Assembly: GCA_000442125.1 (NCBI GenBank)
Contig: KE546986.1
Coordinates: 299,198-363,197 of the forward strand
Length of the DNA: 64,000 nt
Direction: 5' to 3'
From: Opeltia flavorubescens
Lineage: Eukaryota; Ascomycota; Lecanoromycetes; Teloschistales; Teloschistaceae
This document shows, one piece after another, positions 32,151 to 46,406 of this stretch; position 1 is the first letter of the stretch, and each line of letters opens with the position of its first letter. Below the pieces are notes generated by a model that was given only the letters and a program-made list of their open reading frames with translations, was not told the DNA's origin and made no database searches. The position numbers were made by a program, and so were the translations under genes.

Positions 32151-35100
32151 CTATTAAAATAAAAGGTTTTTTGTGGAATTTTTCGGTTTTTATTTTATAA
32201 AGAATTTAATTTAATATATTTTATCGATTTAACGAATAAAATTTTAATTTAAAAATCTAATAATTAAATTATATTTATTTTTATTCGGGATTATTAATTT
32301 TTTATAAAAATAAATACTAAATATTAATTATTCAAAAAATTTTTTATATAATTAATTAATTAAATAAATTTAATATTAAAATATAATATTTAATTACTAA
32401 AATATAATATTATTATAATTAATTAATTATTATATTTTATTATTATTTACTCGATTAATATAATCTATTACTATAAATTTGAAAAAAATAATTTATTATT
32501 ATATATTTAATTAATATAAATTATTATTATATATTTAAATAATAGAATCTATTATTATATATATATAAATTAAAATCTATATAATATTATTATTTTATTT
32601 ATTTTATTCTAATAGTTAAATAGAAATTAAAAGTCGATAATAATAATATATCTATAAAATTAATAAATCGATAATAGTAATTAATTAATAATAATAATAT
32701 ATTAGTAATAATAATATATTAGTAATAATAATATAATTTAAACCGATTAAATAAAATCGAGATTTTTAATTAAATAAAATCGAAATTTTCGATTAAATTA
32801 AACTAAAAATCGATTTTTAATATTAAATTATAATATTTATTTAATAATTAATTTATTTATTAATTGTAATTTAATAAAAAAATAATTGATAATAATAACC
32901 GTCCGATTAATAGTATATTAATAATATTCGGATTTTTTTTTTATATCCGTTTATAATTTTCTCCCGTATATATTTATAATTAAAAATTAAATTATAAAAT
33001 TTAAATAAATCTTTTATAAGGTTATTAAATAACCAAAAAACTAAATTATAAAAAACTAAAAAGGCTAAATAATAAAACTTTTATCGATTAAATTTAAATT
33101 AATAATAGCTTTAATTAATAAAATTAACGAATATATTAAAATATATTTTTTCAATTTTATTTATTAAATCTAGTTATAATAGATATAAAATAAAAAAATA
33201 TTATTAAAAAATAATAATAAAAGATATTAAACCGCTTTTTTATATAATAAAATTTAAATTTTATTTATATATATAATTTTTTTTATAAAAATAGTAATTT
33301 AATTTTTTTTTATATTTTTATATTTTTTATTTTTTAAAATAGTTTCGTTATATATATAATTTAAATTTTATTTTTTTTTATATTTTTATTTTTTTAAAAT
33401 AGATTAATTTTTTATTATATTATTTTAATAGCGAGTTATATTTTATAAAATATATAAATATATTATTTAATTTAATAATATAATAGAATATTTAAAAAAA
33501 TATTATTATAAAATTTTTAATAAAAAAATTTTAAAAATTAAACGCGAAATAAAAATAATATCAATTATTTAAAATTTTATAAATTTTAAAATAATTTAAA
33601 AATTAAATAAATTTATTTTAAAATTAAAAATATATTATAATATATTTATTTATATAATTAAATTTATTTATTATTTTATATTATTAATAATAAATATTTA
33701 AAAAAATTATTATACTTAAAAATATTTTAAATTATAAATATATTTTAAATATAAAATATAAAAGTTTTATTATAATTTTTAAACTCGGATTAAATATTAA
33801 TAAATATTTTTATTATTATAAAATAATAATTATTTTTATATTAATTTATTAATATCGACTATTATTAAAATAAATAAATTTATATTTATTAATATAATAA
33901 TAATAATTAAATAATAAATTTAAAATTTATAATAAATATTAAAATAAAAAATAAAAATAAAAATTAAAAACTATTAAAAAAATATTGATTTTATATTATA
34001 ACTAAAGAAAAAAATAATTTAAATATTTTTAAAAATTAAATCGATAAAAATTAATAAATTTAATTAAAATTTTAAATATAAAAAAAAAACTATTAATAAA
34101 TATTATATAAAATATTATAAATAATATATTTTCTATTATTAAAAAACGATTAAAAAATAAATCTAATATTTTTTATATATTAAAATTATATATAGTAAAA
34201 TTAAATAAATTAAATATTATTTTTTATAATTATATATAAATCTCAAAATATTAAAAAATTATATTCGATTATAAAAATAAATTTTTATATTTTTTATTTA
34301 TATTCGAGTTTAAAAAAATAAAAAACTTATTTATATATTTTAAAAATAAAAAAAAATAAAATTTAAAGGTATTATTTAAAAAATCTAGCGAATTTATATT
34401 TAATAAATCTAGTATAAAAATAAAAATCGGTTAAAAAATAATAATAATTATAATAATAATTCTATTAATAATATTAATAATAATAATATAATATTAAACT
34501 AAATTAAATTAATTCGATTATAAAAATTATAGATTATTTATTTATAGTTTTACCTAATATTAAAAAAAAGCGGAAATAATAATATTTCCACTGATTTAAT
34601 AAAATTAATTAGCTAGATCCTATTAATTAATATTGGAAATAATACTATTTTTAATCTAAAAAATATATTAATACTACTATCCTATATTAAAAATTTAAAA
34701 AGTATATTTTATAATTCTAATTGAATATATTTAAATAGTTATATAATATTACAAAAAGATTAAAAACTAGTAGAATAATTTAAATTAGAAATTTATAGAT
34801 ATTTTAATATTTATAATATTCCCGGAAGATTAATAAAAAAAAAAAACCGATTTTTAAAAAGCGTATATCCAGCGTTAAACTTAATATAATTTAGTTTATA
34901 AAATAATATTTTCTAGCTAATTTTAAAAGCTATAAAACGCACTAAAAATTATAAAAAAATTCCGAGAATTAGCCGAATAGTTATTTTTTTTAATTTAAAA
35001 ATTAGATAATTTCGTTTATTTAAATTAAATATATTATATTTTTTTAATTTTTTAATTTTTTATTAGATTACTACTAGCTTTTTATATTAAAGTAAATTTA

Positions 35101-37019
35101 ATTTATTAAATATTTATTTTTTTATAATAAGTTATAAGAAAAAATTAAAAAAAAATTAAAGGTTTTTTTATTACAACCTTCGCTATTATAAAAAAATTCT
35201 AAACTATTATTCGGATTCGAATCGAGGACTTTAAAAATATAGTAATTATAGTCTAAAATTCTAATTATTAAACTATAGAGATAATTATAAAAAATTATCG
35301 ATATAAAATAATAAATAAATTTTAATTTTTAAAAAAAAAAAAAAAAAAAATTTATTAAAAAAAATTAAAGAAATCTAGCTATAAATAATTAGATTAACTT
35401 TTTTAATAGATCTAATAAATCTTTTAAAATTTAAAAATTAAATTTTTTTTTTAAAAATTTAATTAATTTATTGAAATTCAATTTTTATTCGATTTTTTTT
35501 AAAATTATACTATTTTTAAAATAATTTAACGTTTTTTAAAAAAAAAAAAAAATATTTAAAATTTTAATTAATTCGATTTATTTATAATAGATTTTTTTTT
35601 TAAAATTAAATTTTAGAAAAAAAATTTTATTAATTTAAAAATTTATTATTAAAATTATTAAAATTTTATATAACTTTAAATTTAAATTATACTAGTTTTT
35701 AAATTAAATTAAATAGATTTTCGATAATAAAATTAATTTAATATAATTACTAAAAGTAATATATAATTTTTAATTATTTATATCGCCGGTATAATTTGTA
35801 ATATAAATAGCTAGAAAATTCTTTTTATAGAAATTATCGATTTTTAAAATAATAATAATTGTAATATTATTAAAATTATAAAAATAATTAAAAGGAATAA
35901 AAATTTAAAAACATATTTAAAAGTTTTAAAAATCGAAAAAATAAAAAACTATTATCGCTTTAATTAAACTAATAATTTAGAGTTTAATTCTCTAGATAAA
36001 ATTAAACGCGGTAATTTATTTTTATATAATAATTCGGAATAAAAACTATTTAATAAATTTAATTATAAATATTTATTAAAATTTTATTATTTAATTATTC
36101 TTTTTTTATTTTTTTATATTATATAACGGGTAGAATAATTTATTTTTTTCCTTTATATATAATTCTTTATATTTATTTTTTAATAATTTTTAATATAATA
36201 TAATTATTAGTATAAATAAATTAAAATATTATTATTATTTTTTAAATAATTAATAAAATAAGTCGAGGATTTTTATTTTTTAAAAATTATTAAAAATAGG
36301 TAATATTACTATACTATAAATTATTCAAAACTTTATATAATTATTTAAAAACCTAAAATATTTTATAAAATCGAAATTAAAAAGTTTTTATTTTTAATTT
36401 ATAGGTTTTAAAGGTTTTTAGAAATTATATTTATAAAATACTCGCGGCGGATTTATTAATTTAAAAAATTTCGTTAAATTTAAATTTAAATAGAAATATT
36501 TTATTATATAATTTTAAATTAAATTAATAAATTTAATATATAGTAATTTATTTTTTAATACTATTTTAATACTATTATTATTATTTTAAAAATAATTTCG
36601 TTTTATAATTAAAAATCCGCCGTTATTATTAAATTCTTTTATAGTTTATTTTTATATATATTTATATATTAGTATTTTTTCTATATTTTTAAATCTAAAT
36701 TATTATTTTTTATTCGAAAAATAAAAGCTAGATTTTTAATTTAAATCTATTAATAAAATATTTTAAAAATTAATTTTTTTTATTTAATTTTTCCCTTTTT
36801 AAAATTTTTTTTTTAATTTATATAATAGTTATTATTATTTATTAATAAATCCGGTTATAATTATTAATCGAAATCTACTATTTATTTTAAATTTTTTATT
36901 ATTTTTTATTACCGCGAGTATTAAGCTAGTAAATAATTAGAAATTTTTAATAAATATCGATTTATAAATTAAATATAATATTTAAAATTTTAATTAATAT
37001 AATAATAACCCGGTTAATT
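32151..37019. other. AT-rich DNA without recognisable genes
   Basis: This stretch is extreme in AT content and low in complexity. Apart from the tRNA-like relic near 35204-35283 and possible faint coding traces, nothing could be identified. Confidence 0.6.
35204..35283 (-). repeat. tRNA-like (SINE-type) relic with A and B boxes
   Basis: On the minus strand an A-box-like TAGTTTAATAATTAGAA (35275-35259) is followed 35 bp later by a near-consensus B box GATTCGAATCC (35223-35213). This is the arrangement of a tRNA gene. The T-arm can be drawn as CTCGA-TTCGAAT-CCGAA, two G-to-A changes from a perfect stem. The acceptor stem no longer pairs well. It may be a decayed tRNA gene or the head of a tRNA-derived SINE; the anticodon could not be assigned. 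Confidence 0.4.
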
Positions 37020-37370
37020 TTATAAAATATAGCGATTTCGAGTTTTAAAACCTATATTTTATAATAAAAAATTAATATTTAGCTCTAATAATAATAAATA
37101 ATAGGAATATAATATAATTCCGAAAATCCATCGATCTAATTAGTTTAAATCTACTGATTTATTTAACTTTCCGGTCTATTTCCGGTCGATTTTTTATTTA
37201 GATTCCTATCGTTTAAAGTTTAAAATATCGTTAAATTTTCGCGGATATAATTTAAAAACTAGCTAAATATATTAAAATATACTCTTTAGAATTTTTTTAA
37301 AAGGTTTAGTTATAGAATAATCGATTAGTAAAATTATCGCTAGCGAATTTTAATAGGAGATACTAAACCG
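37020..37370 (+). repeat. Direct repeat flanking the Gypsy element, left copy
   Basis: The stretch matches 46840-47170 in the same orientation. Shared blocks include TTTAGATTC and AAAATATACTCTTTA, then TTATAGAATAAT, then TAGTAAAATTATCGCTAGC. Both copies are RIP-mutated. They lie outside the LTRs and target duplication of the Gypsy element, so they are not part of it. Confidence 0.55.
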
Positions 37371-37479
37371 TTTTTTTATAATTTAAAATTAGCTTTTTAC
37401 CTTTTCGAGCTTAACTATACCCCCGTTTTTTATTATTATATATTTTTTCTATTTTAACTACCTTTATATTTAACTCGAA

Positions 37480-37484
37480 AATAG
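37480..37484 (+). repeat. Target-site duplication of Gypsy element, left
   Basis: AATAG immediately before the 5' LTR, matching 46704-46708. Confidence 0.7.
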
Positions 37485-37781
37485 TATTACTATTAAGCTA
37501 TAGGAGCAGTTAGTATTTGGACCCCAGATGGAAATTATATAATAGAGACAATATATTAAGTTACTAGTATAACGGGCCCTTTAAAAGGCCTAAGCGGGGT
37601 TATTTAAATAATTACTATCTAGTATAGGGTAAATATATTTTTAAGTATATAGCGATCCCTCTTATTTTCTATTAAAAAATAAGAGTTAGTTCTTTAATAT
37701 ATCTAAATATATATATTATAGGTAGTTTTTCTATAGTAGTTTACGCTTTTAAATTAGTTTAATTATACCTAATATATTATA
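37485..37781 (+). repeat. 5' LTR (297 bp)
   Basis: The sequence begins TATTAC and ends TATTATA, consistent with TG...CA ends mutated to TA...TA. It aligns over its full length with 46407-46703. I count roughly 30 differences, all transitions apart from one compensating pair of single-base indels. Confidence 0.88.
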
Positions 37782-38159
37782 GTTTTAACTCTTCCTTTTT
37801 ATATTCGAAAGCCCGGATTACTATTAAAGATATCTACTAGAAGAGCTCGCGGTTATAATAGAAATAGGAATAATAGTAATAGTATAATTACCGACTTCTA
37901 GAATCCGAATATTTAATTAGAAATTATACATATAGACCTAGTAGACGGATTTTCTAATATAGCTAGTTTAACGATTCTTTAGGATAAGCGTATTATAAAA
38001 CTATCCGATAACGCTACAGGATCGTAGTAGAATAGTAGTATTCCTTTAGCGGAGCCGACGCCGGATTTTAGTACTTATTGTTATAAAGATAAGAAGCTAA
38101 TATATAATACGACCCCGTCCCTTTTACTATCTAATTTAGGTAGTAGTAGCTATAATAAT

Positions 38160-39300
38160 AGCGATTCCTCGAATATTTCTTTAAACGCGTAAGCGGAACG
38201 GGAAATTAAAAATTTAAAGCGTAAAATAGAAAGAGCTATTAAATATACTCGTCGTTTTAAAAAGGCTAGAATAGTTTATTAATAAACTTAAATAATATTC
38301 TAAAAGCTTCGTATACTTATTAATGTATCTATTTCTATTATTCCGCCTATTAATACTAAACCTCCTATTATTATAAAACCGAAAGGTATTAAGCTAGCTT
38401 TTTTACCGGACTATCTATTAAAAAATAATTTTACTAGCTATTAAGTATAGATATTATAAACGGATATAATATTTAAATTATTATAGGATTCGTTCCTAAT
38501 AGATAAAATAAAGATCCGATTTACTATACTATTGTTAAAGGGTAACCCCTAATATAGTAGACTTAATATATAAAAATAGATGGAATTAATATAAACTAGC
38601 TTGATTTTTATAAATAGCTGCTTAATTTTTTATCGGATAAAGAAAACCGATTTTTAAACTTTTTATTAAAGTATTATACGTTAGAATAGAGTATAATAAC
38701 GCCGTAAAAGCTTTATAACTAGATAAAAATATTTAAAAATTAGTTACCGGAGTTATTAAAAGAATAATATATAATAAATTTTATTATAAAACTTAAACGC
38801 GATATTTAAACGCTAGTATATTAGTTTAAATATATATTTAAAAATAAGATAAAGGATAAATAGGTAGCTTTAGTAACCTATATAAAAGGTATTATAAAAG
38901 GTATTAATACGAGTATTTTTTATAAAAAGCCTTTTTCTTTAAATTAAAGTAGTTAGGATAATTAAATTTTAAAAAAGCTTTACGGTAATTGTATAGAGAA
39001 TAAACGGAAATATAATAATTATAAACTCTATAATAGGCCTTTTATAAGATTAAAGAGTGGTAAAAATATTAGTTTAAAGGATTTAAGCTAAGTAAAGTAT
39101 TATAATTATTATAAAAAAGGTTATTACTCTACTAATTACTTTTATATAAAAAAGTTAATAAAGAAAATATCTATTAAAGGTATTAAATCTAGTATTAATA
39201 AAGATTCTAATATAACTTTAAAAAACGATTAAATTTAAGCGAAACTTTAGCGTTTAAATATCGTCTAATTAAAATAATAAAAGGAATTAAAGTAGTACCC
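38160..39300 (+). pseudogene. gag relic of the Gypsy element
   Basis: Coding traces run on the plus strand with many stops. Near 39095-39140 a Y-x2-Y-x3-GYY pattern stands where a CxxCxxxGHxxxxC zinc knuckle is expected, as TGC/TGT codons would read after G-to-A change. The limits are approximate. Confidence 0.5.
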
Positions 39301-39309
39301 CGGTTTTAT

Positions 39310-42300
39310 ATAAACGATTAGGTTAAAAAGGCTTCTATATTACTAAATATAGGGTCGGATATTAACTATATCTCGTAAGCTAAAGTAGTAGAATAGAGTT
39401 TTACTCTAATAAATATTAGTTGTTCTACTTTAAACTAGCTTTAAAACTAGTAGTATTATTATTATAAGACCTATAATCTTAAATAGACCTATATTAATAA
39501 CTAAAGTATAAAATAAATAATTTCTATTATCTTTTTCTATACTATCGATTTAAATAAATATAATATAATTTTAAATATTTTAAAAATCTATAAAACTAGC
39601 CTACTTATTAATATACAGGCTATAAAATAGCGTTTTCCTATTAAGATTAATAGAATATAGATAAATCGCCTATAAATTTTTAGATAATCCTTTAAAGTAC
39701 GTTTTATTATATATATTTTAATAATATTAATAATAAAGGATCTAGCTAATATTAATAATCTAGAAATTTTATACTAAATTAAAACTTTTAAGTTTATATT
39801 TTTTATAGTAGAATCGGGTAAGTTACCCTAATTAAAATCTAGTAATTATACTATTAATCTAATAAAGGGTAAAAAACCGTTATATAAATTAATATATAAC
39901 CTATTAAATAATAAGTTAAAGGAATTACGCTAATATTTTAAAAAAGCCTTTAAAAAAGGCTGGATCTAATATTTAGTCTCGCCTATAGAAGCTTTTATCC
40001 TATTTATACCGAAAAAAGACGGTAGATTACGCCTATATATAGATTACTATAATCTGAATACGGTAATAATTAAGAATCGGTATCCGTTCCCGTTAATTAC
40101 TAAAACCTTAAACTATTTATATAGCGTAAAAAAATTTATAAAAATAGATATATATAATATCTATTACCGGATTAGAATTAAATAAATAGACGAGTAAAAA
40201 ATAATATTTTATACTAGATATAGGTATTTTAAATACTTTATTATATTTTTTAGCTTAATAAATACCCCTATAACCTTTTAAATATATATTAATAAAGCGT
40301 TAGTAGGAATAGTTAATATTTTTTATATAATATATCTAAATAATATTTTAATATATTTAGATTTCGAAGAAAAATACTAGGAGTATATTTATATAATTCT
40401 ACGCCGATTCCGCGAATACTAGTTATTCCTAAATCTAAAGAAATATATATTTAATATAGAATAGTTGGAATTTCTAGAATATATTATATTATTTAAAAGA
40501 GTAGAAATAAACTTTAAAAGAATAAGTATAATTTAAAATTAGCCTATTTTAAAATCGTATAAGGATATTTAGGTATTTTTAGGCTTAATAAATTTCTATC
40601 GGCGATTTATTAAGTATTATTCGAAGATTATAGCGCTTATAACTAACCTTTTAGTCGGTATAAAAAATAATAAAAAACTAGAGCTATTAAAATAGAATAA
40701 TACCGCTTAAAAAGCCTTTAAAAAGTTAAAAAAAGCTTTTACTATAATACTATTACTAAAATATTTCGATCTAGTATATAAAATCCGGATCGAAATAAAT
40801 ATTTTAGATTTCGGTATTTCTAGTATTATAACTTAACTAGATAATAATAGTATCTACTACCTAGTAGCTTTCTAGTTAAAGAAAATAATAACGGCTGAAT
40901 AAAACTATAAAACCTATAATTAAAAGTTATTCGCTATTATTAAAATTTTTAAATAATAATAGTATTATTTTAAAAAAGCCTAATATACTATTAAAGTATA
41001 ATTAGATTATAATAATTTAAAGGGATTTATATATATTAAATAATTTAATAATAGGTAATAGCGCTAGGTTATAAAATTAGTAGCTATAGATTTTAAAATC
41101 TTTTATCGAACTAGAAAATTAAATCTAGTAGATCCTTTATTAAAAAGACTAGACTATTAAGAAGTTAATTTTAAGGCCTTAATAATAATACCTATACTAT
41201 AATAAAAGCTATCTTTTACTAATAATACGTTATCTATATTAATAGCGGTAAAAAGAATAAAAGTAGTATATTTATATAAAGGATATAAGAAAAGGTTTAA
41301 AAAACTTTTATTAAAGATTAATACTTTTAAAAGATTTAGTAATAGCCTACCGGTCTAAAAATCTCGTAATATATTAGTACCGATAATATTCTATAAAGGC
41401 CCTATTAAAGGCCTTTAAAAGAGAGACCTACCTTTTAATAGGGAAGGTATAATAAATTCTACTACTAGAATAGCTAGTTATAAATAACACGTTCTACGCT
41501 AAATAGTAAGAGATACTACTTCTAGCGAAACGGCTTATAGTAATAGCTCGATAAATATAAAGGAAATAATCTTATAGTTTTAGCGGGATAATAATCTCGC
41601 TATTACTAGAAAGCGTAATATTAAAAGCGCTTATAGAAAGAATCCTAAATATATAAAAGCCGGATTATAGAGTTTAAAAGTAGAAAATAAGTTACTACTT
41701 TATAGATTTTTATATATTTTAAAGGACTCTATTATTTATATAAAGTTTATAATAAAGCGTTATAATAACCTTTTAACTAGGTATTTTAGAGCGGAGCGGA
41801 TAATAGAGCTACTTTATTATTAATATTAATAGTTTAACCTAAATAAAAAGGTTAAAGAATATATACGGATATATAATATTTATTAATAGGTAAAAGTATA
41901 TCGGTATAAGCTGTATAGTAAGCTATAATCCCTTTCTATTCCTAATAGTTTATATTAAGAAATTGCCTTAGATTTTATAACGGGATTGCTACCGTCGAAA
42001 TACCGTATAGGTATAATAGATATTATATTAGTAATAATAGACCGGTATTTGAAAATAGCTATATATATTCTATATATAAAAATAATTAATATAGTAGAGT
42101 TCGCGGATCTATTCTTTAAAATAATAATCTATAAAAGGATTACGCCGAAAAGTATTATTAATAATAAAAACTTATTATTTACAAGCGAATTCTAGTCTAA
42201 AATCTACTACCGCCTAAAAATAAAAAAGAAGTTAAATACTACTTTCTATCTATAAATAAACGATTAGACAGAGCGCTAAAACTAATCGCTAGAATATTAC

Positions 42301-43075
42301 TTTCGAATTTATTTAAATAAGGAGTAATTTAATTAGACGAAAATTCTTCCTATTATAGAATTTATATATAATAATAGTATCTACTCTACTACTAATAAAA
42401 TACTATTTTTTTTAATAACTAGGGTATATCCCGACCTAGAGTTTAACGTTATAGATAATATTCCTAAAAAAAAGGCCCGTAAAGCTAGTATACTAGTAAT
42501 AAAAAAATATATAAAAAAATTAATAGAATTATATAAAAAACTAAGCTAGGAATAATAAAAAACGTAAAAGAGATAGGCGAAATATTATAATCGTTCTTAT
42601 ATAGATATAGAGTTTAATCTAGATAATATAGTATTTCTATTATTAAAGAACTTAAAGTTAAAAAAGCCGTTTAAAAAACTTACTTATTATTATACCGGAT
42701 TATATTATATTAAAAAATATATTAGTTCTTAAATATATAAACTACTACTACAGCCTAATTCGCGTATTTATAATATCTTCTATATTTTTTTACTAGAGAA
42801 GTATTAGTAGAGAAAAGAGTAAAAAATTCTTTAATACTTACTTCTAGAGCTTATAAATAACGAGCTAAAATAAAAAATAGAAATAATTTTAAATAAGCGT
42901 ATTAAAGAATCTAAAAATAAAATAAAATAGTATTTAATTAACTAGGTAGATTAATTAAAAAAGTATAACTTATAGTAACCGAAATTAGACCTAATAAATA
43001 CTAAAAATCTAGTAAAAAAGTTTAACTAAAGTTATAAAAAACCGCTGAAAAAATATAGAAGGAAAAACTAAACAT
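39310..43075 (+). pseudogene. pol relic: protease, reverse transcriptase, RNase H, integrase, chromodomain
   Basis: Conserved patterns survive in order despite many stops. They are the protease core near 39340, RT blocks from 39960 to 40640 including KNRYPFPLI, and RNase H at 40780-41140 (AEQNYKTYN and LDYNNLKGF homologues). The integrase segment at 41950-42200 is the only surviving open frame in the block (DRYLKIAIYI...ADLFF...LLFTSEF). A chromodomain-like tail lies near 42880-43020. Reverse transcription and integration would be impossible with YLNN and repeated stops. Confidence 0.85.
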
Positions 43076-43711
43076 TTTAATTATATTAGCCGCTATTTTT
43101 TTTAAAGCCCTCGACGGGCCTTTTATAGATTTAAATAACGTTATCTCTATCTAAAAATAAATATAAGAAAAAATAACGTAAATAACGAAGTTTATATTAA
43201 ACTTTTAAAAGCTAATTAGCTTATTTAAAAAGAATTTATCGAATATAAATTAAAAACGAATTTAAAATAATAAATAGAATTTATTAAACTAAAATTCGAA
43301 CCTATTTAATAAAATAAATACTTACTAGTAGCTATATTTTATCTAGTCTTTTTACGCTATATCTCCGTATATTATTTTATAACTCGCTATACTCCTTCGT
43401 TTTATAATTTACCGCGCTTTTTTATATTAATAAATTTTTAATCTATCTTTTTATATTAGCCCCATTAACTAATAAAACTTTATTAACGACTTTATTAATA
43501 GCTATATAGCGATAAAAAGTAGTATTACTCTTTAGAATTTTCGGTATTTTAAAAGTCTTAGATATCTTCGAAGTTTTTAAGATTTAAAAGCCTTAAAGCC
43601 CCTTTTTATAGTACTAGATTACTTTATTTAATTAGTAAGATAGATAGTTTAAAAAATAGAAGTTCTATACTAAAGGTAGTTCCTCTCTCCTTATTATATA
43701 TATCCTCCTCT

Positions 43712-43823
43712 AGTTCCTTTCGTTAGTATTTCTATTAATAGTTCCTTTTATTAGTATTTCTATTAGTAGTTCCCTTCGTTAGTATTTCTATTAGTAGTTC
43801 TTTTCGTTAATATTTCTATTAGT
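43712..43823 (+). repeat. 28-bp minisatellite, four units
   Basis: Four consecutive 28-bp units of the form AGTTCCTTTCGTTAGTATTTC + TATTAGT (with T/C variation) lie inside the extra 3' segment of the Gypsy element. The units differ from each other mainly by C/T changes. Confidence 0.7.
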
Positions 43824-44489
43824 AGTTTACTACTAGTTTAGTATAAAAAAGAATTAATAGTTATAAGAATATTATTAGCATTAAAGATTTAAAGGAACTA
43901 GTAATTAAAACGGTATTATTTAATCGAGAAAGTATTATTTAATTTATTTTTTTTTTTTTAAAAGTATTATTTAATTTATTCCTCTCTTTTTTAAAATATT
44001 ATAACCGAAGTTTTATTTAAGGCGCTATAATTAAAGCTATTTTCTATTACTATATTAATTTTTATATATCCTAGACTAATTTAAAGGCGATAAAGCGGAA
44101 TATAAATCTATAATTTATAATACTAAAGTAAATTATAAATCTACGTCCACCTTTTATTAAATCGTATCTTTAGGTTAGCCTCTTTTTTCTATACCCTTTT
44201 AGCTCGCTGGTATAATTATCGCTCCTACTTTCCTATTTAATCTAAAGTCGCTTTTAGTTTTAATAGGTTATTTAGCTAGATAGATAGTAAAGAACGGCCT
44301 ATAATAGTCGGCGCTCTAATATTTAACTTTAGGGGCCTTAATAAGGCCGGGTCTCGCGACCGCTAAAAGAAGTTAGTAGGGAATAGTAGAATTTAATATA
44401 ATAAATATAAATATACTAGGTTTAATAGGCTGGCCGGCCTTTTTATAAAAATAGACTACTTTTAATTAATCTAGCTACTACTTAAAACT

Positions 44490-46010
44490 TTTTTTAGGTT
44501 GTTATTAGAAACTAACTATTATTTTAAATCTAAATAAGGTTTTTATTAGAATTAAATAATATAGCGGGCTACCGCTTTATACTACTTAACTATTAACTAG
44601 TTTAAGGCGAAATTATTAAAGAGGTCGGCCTTTAAAAGTATATAGAGTAATATTAAAAACTTTAATATAAACCTAATAATAGATCTAATAAAAAAATTAA
44701 CTAGTATTAAATCCAGGTAGGCTATTATTAAAGGTTATATAGGGGGTAATAAAAGCCGTATTAAATTTTATTAGCTAAATTCCTAGCTATTAAATACCGC
44801 TTTTACTATAGAAAATATTTCGTTTAAAGGTAATTAACTAAGATCTAGTAGTAAAATCTTATTATACTAGCTATAAGTCGATAGCGAACGAGTTAAAAGT
44901 AAAAAACTTAGTAATAATTTATTATAATATAATAAAGGTTTATTTTTATTACTACTAAATACTATAGGTTTAAATCCTCCTTTTCCCTTTTTATTCTTCC
45001 TATCTATATTATTTAAACGAACTTCCTTTCTTTTTAAAAGGATATTTACTATATAAAAGCTATTAAAGCGAGCGGGATTAAATATATAAATTTATTTATA
45101 GGATTCCTAATTTTATAAAAGCTCCTAAAGTCTATTATTAAATTATTTAGGACTTTAAAATAAAATCTCTTCTATTAAAAAATCTAGGAAAAGATCTTTA
45201 TTATAGTCTATAAATAAACTTTAGCCGTAAAAAAGTAAACCTAAACTTAAATAGGGAAGACGATAAACTTCTATAAATATAGGTAATTAACGACCTATAT
45301 ATAGTATACTATTCTCCTATTTTAACTCGCGTATTTATCGCTTAAAATTACGGATTTTTTAATAAAAGTCTTCCTATTTAATAAGATTCCGGTAGGCTTT
45401 ATATAAGAGCTTATTATTATAAGCTAGTAGTAAATCGGTTTAGCTATTAATTAAGTTTATACTTTAGCTATAAGTTTAAAGATTCCGAGTTACTTTTACT
45501 AGCTTTTTATTTATAGGGGGTATAGGGTTTTATTTCTAGATAGTATTTAAATATTTCTAAATATATCTAAAATATTTCTATACTATTAGCCGTATAAAGT
45601 AAGGAATCTAGATAAAATTAATATAAGATAACCGATATATTAATAAACTTATTATTAAATAACCTCGAGTATTCTTATAATTCTAGCGGTATATATAATA
45701 TAAAGGCCTTATATACTTCTTCTAGTATAATATATATAGAACTTTATTATTAAAAGATATAGCTTCTAATAACGCGCGAAAGTAACGGCTATATAATAAG
45801 AGCTTTATACTAGGTTAAATTTATAATTTAAATAATTATTTAAGCTTTAAATTATTATATAAAAATTTTATCTATTAAAAAGTAAATATAAAAATAGAAG
45901 AAACTTATTATTAATATCTTTAAGGGCTTCGCTACTAACGGATTTACTGCTATTAGATAAACTACTAGATATTATAATACCTACAATAATTAGTAAAGAA
46001 GGAAAAAGAA
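44490..46010 (+). pseudogene. Extra sense-strand coding relic between pol and the 3' LTR
   Basis: In one plus-strand frame, long stretches read as coherent protein, interrupted only by TAA/TAG codons that could be former Gln (for example LLKRSAFKSI near 44610 and NREDDKLL near 45250). In the overlapping or opposite frames no comparable coherence was seen. The product resembles no protein I can name. It lies where chromoviruses normally have only a short untranslated region, so it may be an additional ORF carried by this family. The exact boundaries, and whether all the parts share one frame, remain open. Confidence 0.45.
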
Positions 46011-46390
46011 AAGATTTTTATAAAAGCCTATATTTATCTATTAATACGATTACCAGCCTTTTTTATATTATACTAAAGTAAAGTTTATATATTAAATAGA
46101 AAAAGATTTCTAATCCCTTTAACTATAATAATATTATAACGTTTTTCCTACCCGTTTCCTATTAATAAAAGTATATATAATACTGTAAGCCTTTAGTAGA
46201 CCCTTAATAGAATTTTAATAGTAGAAAAATAACGAATATTAGTAACTATTTCTATAGTTAGTAGTATTACTATAAATAATTTTTTTCCTCCTTTTTCCTA
46301 CTAGGTTTTAGACGGTTTTTAATAAATATTTATTTATATATTCTAAATAGCTTAAAATACTTCTAAACTTTAATACTAAAGATAGTATTT

Positions 46391-46403
46391 TAAAAGGAGA
46401 GGC
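46391..46403 (+). other. Polypurine tract of Gypsy element
   Basis: TAAAAGGAGAGG lies just upstream of the 3' LTR, the expected primer site for plus-strand DNA synthesis. Confidence 0.55.
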
Positions 46404-46406
46404 AAT

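Noticed and set aside
41986-42195. 70-codon open frame as an independent gene
   Set aside because: It aligns by eye with the integrase core of Ty3/Gypsy elements and lies in order with the other pol domains. It is merely the longest surviving open fragment.
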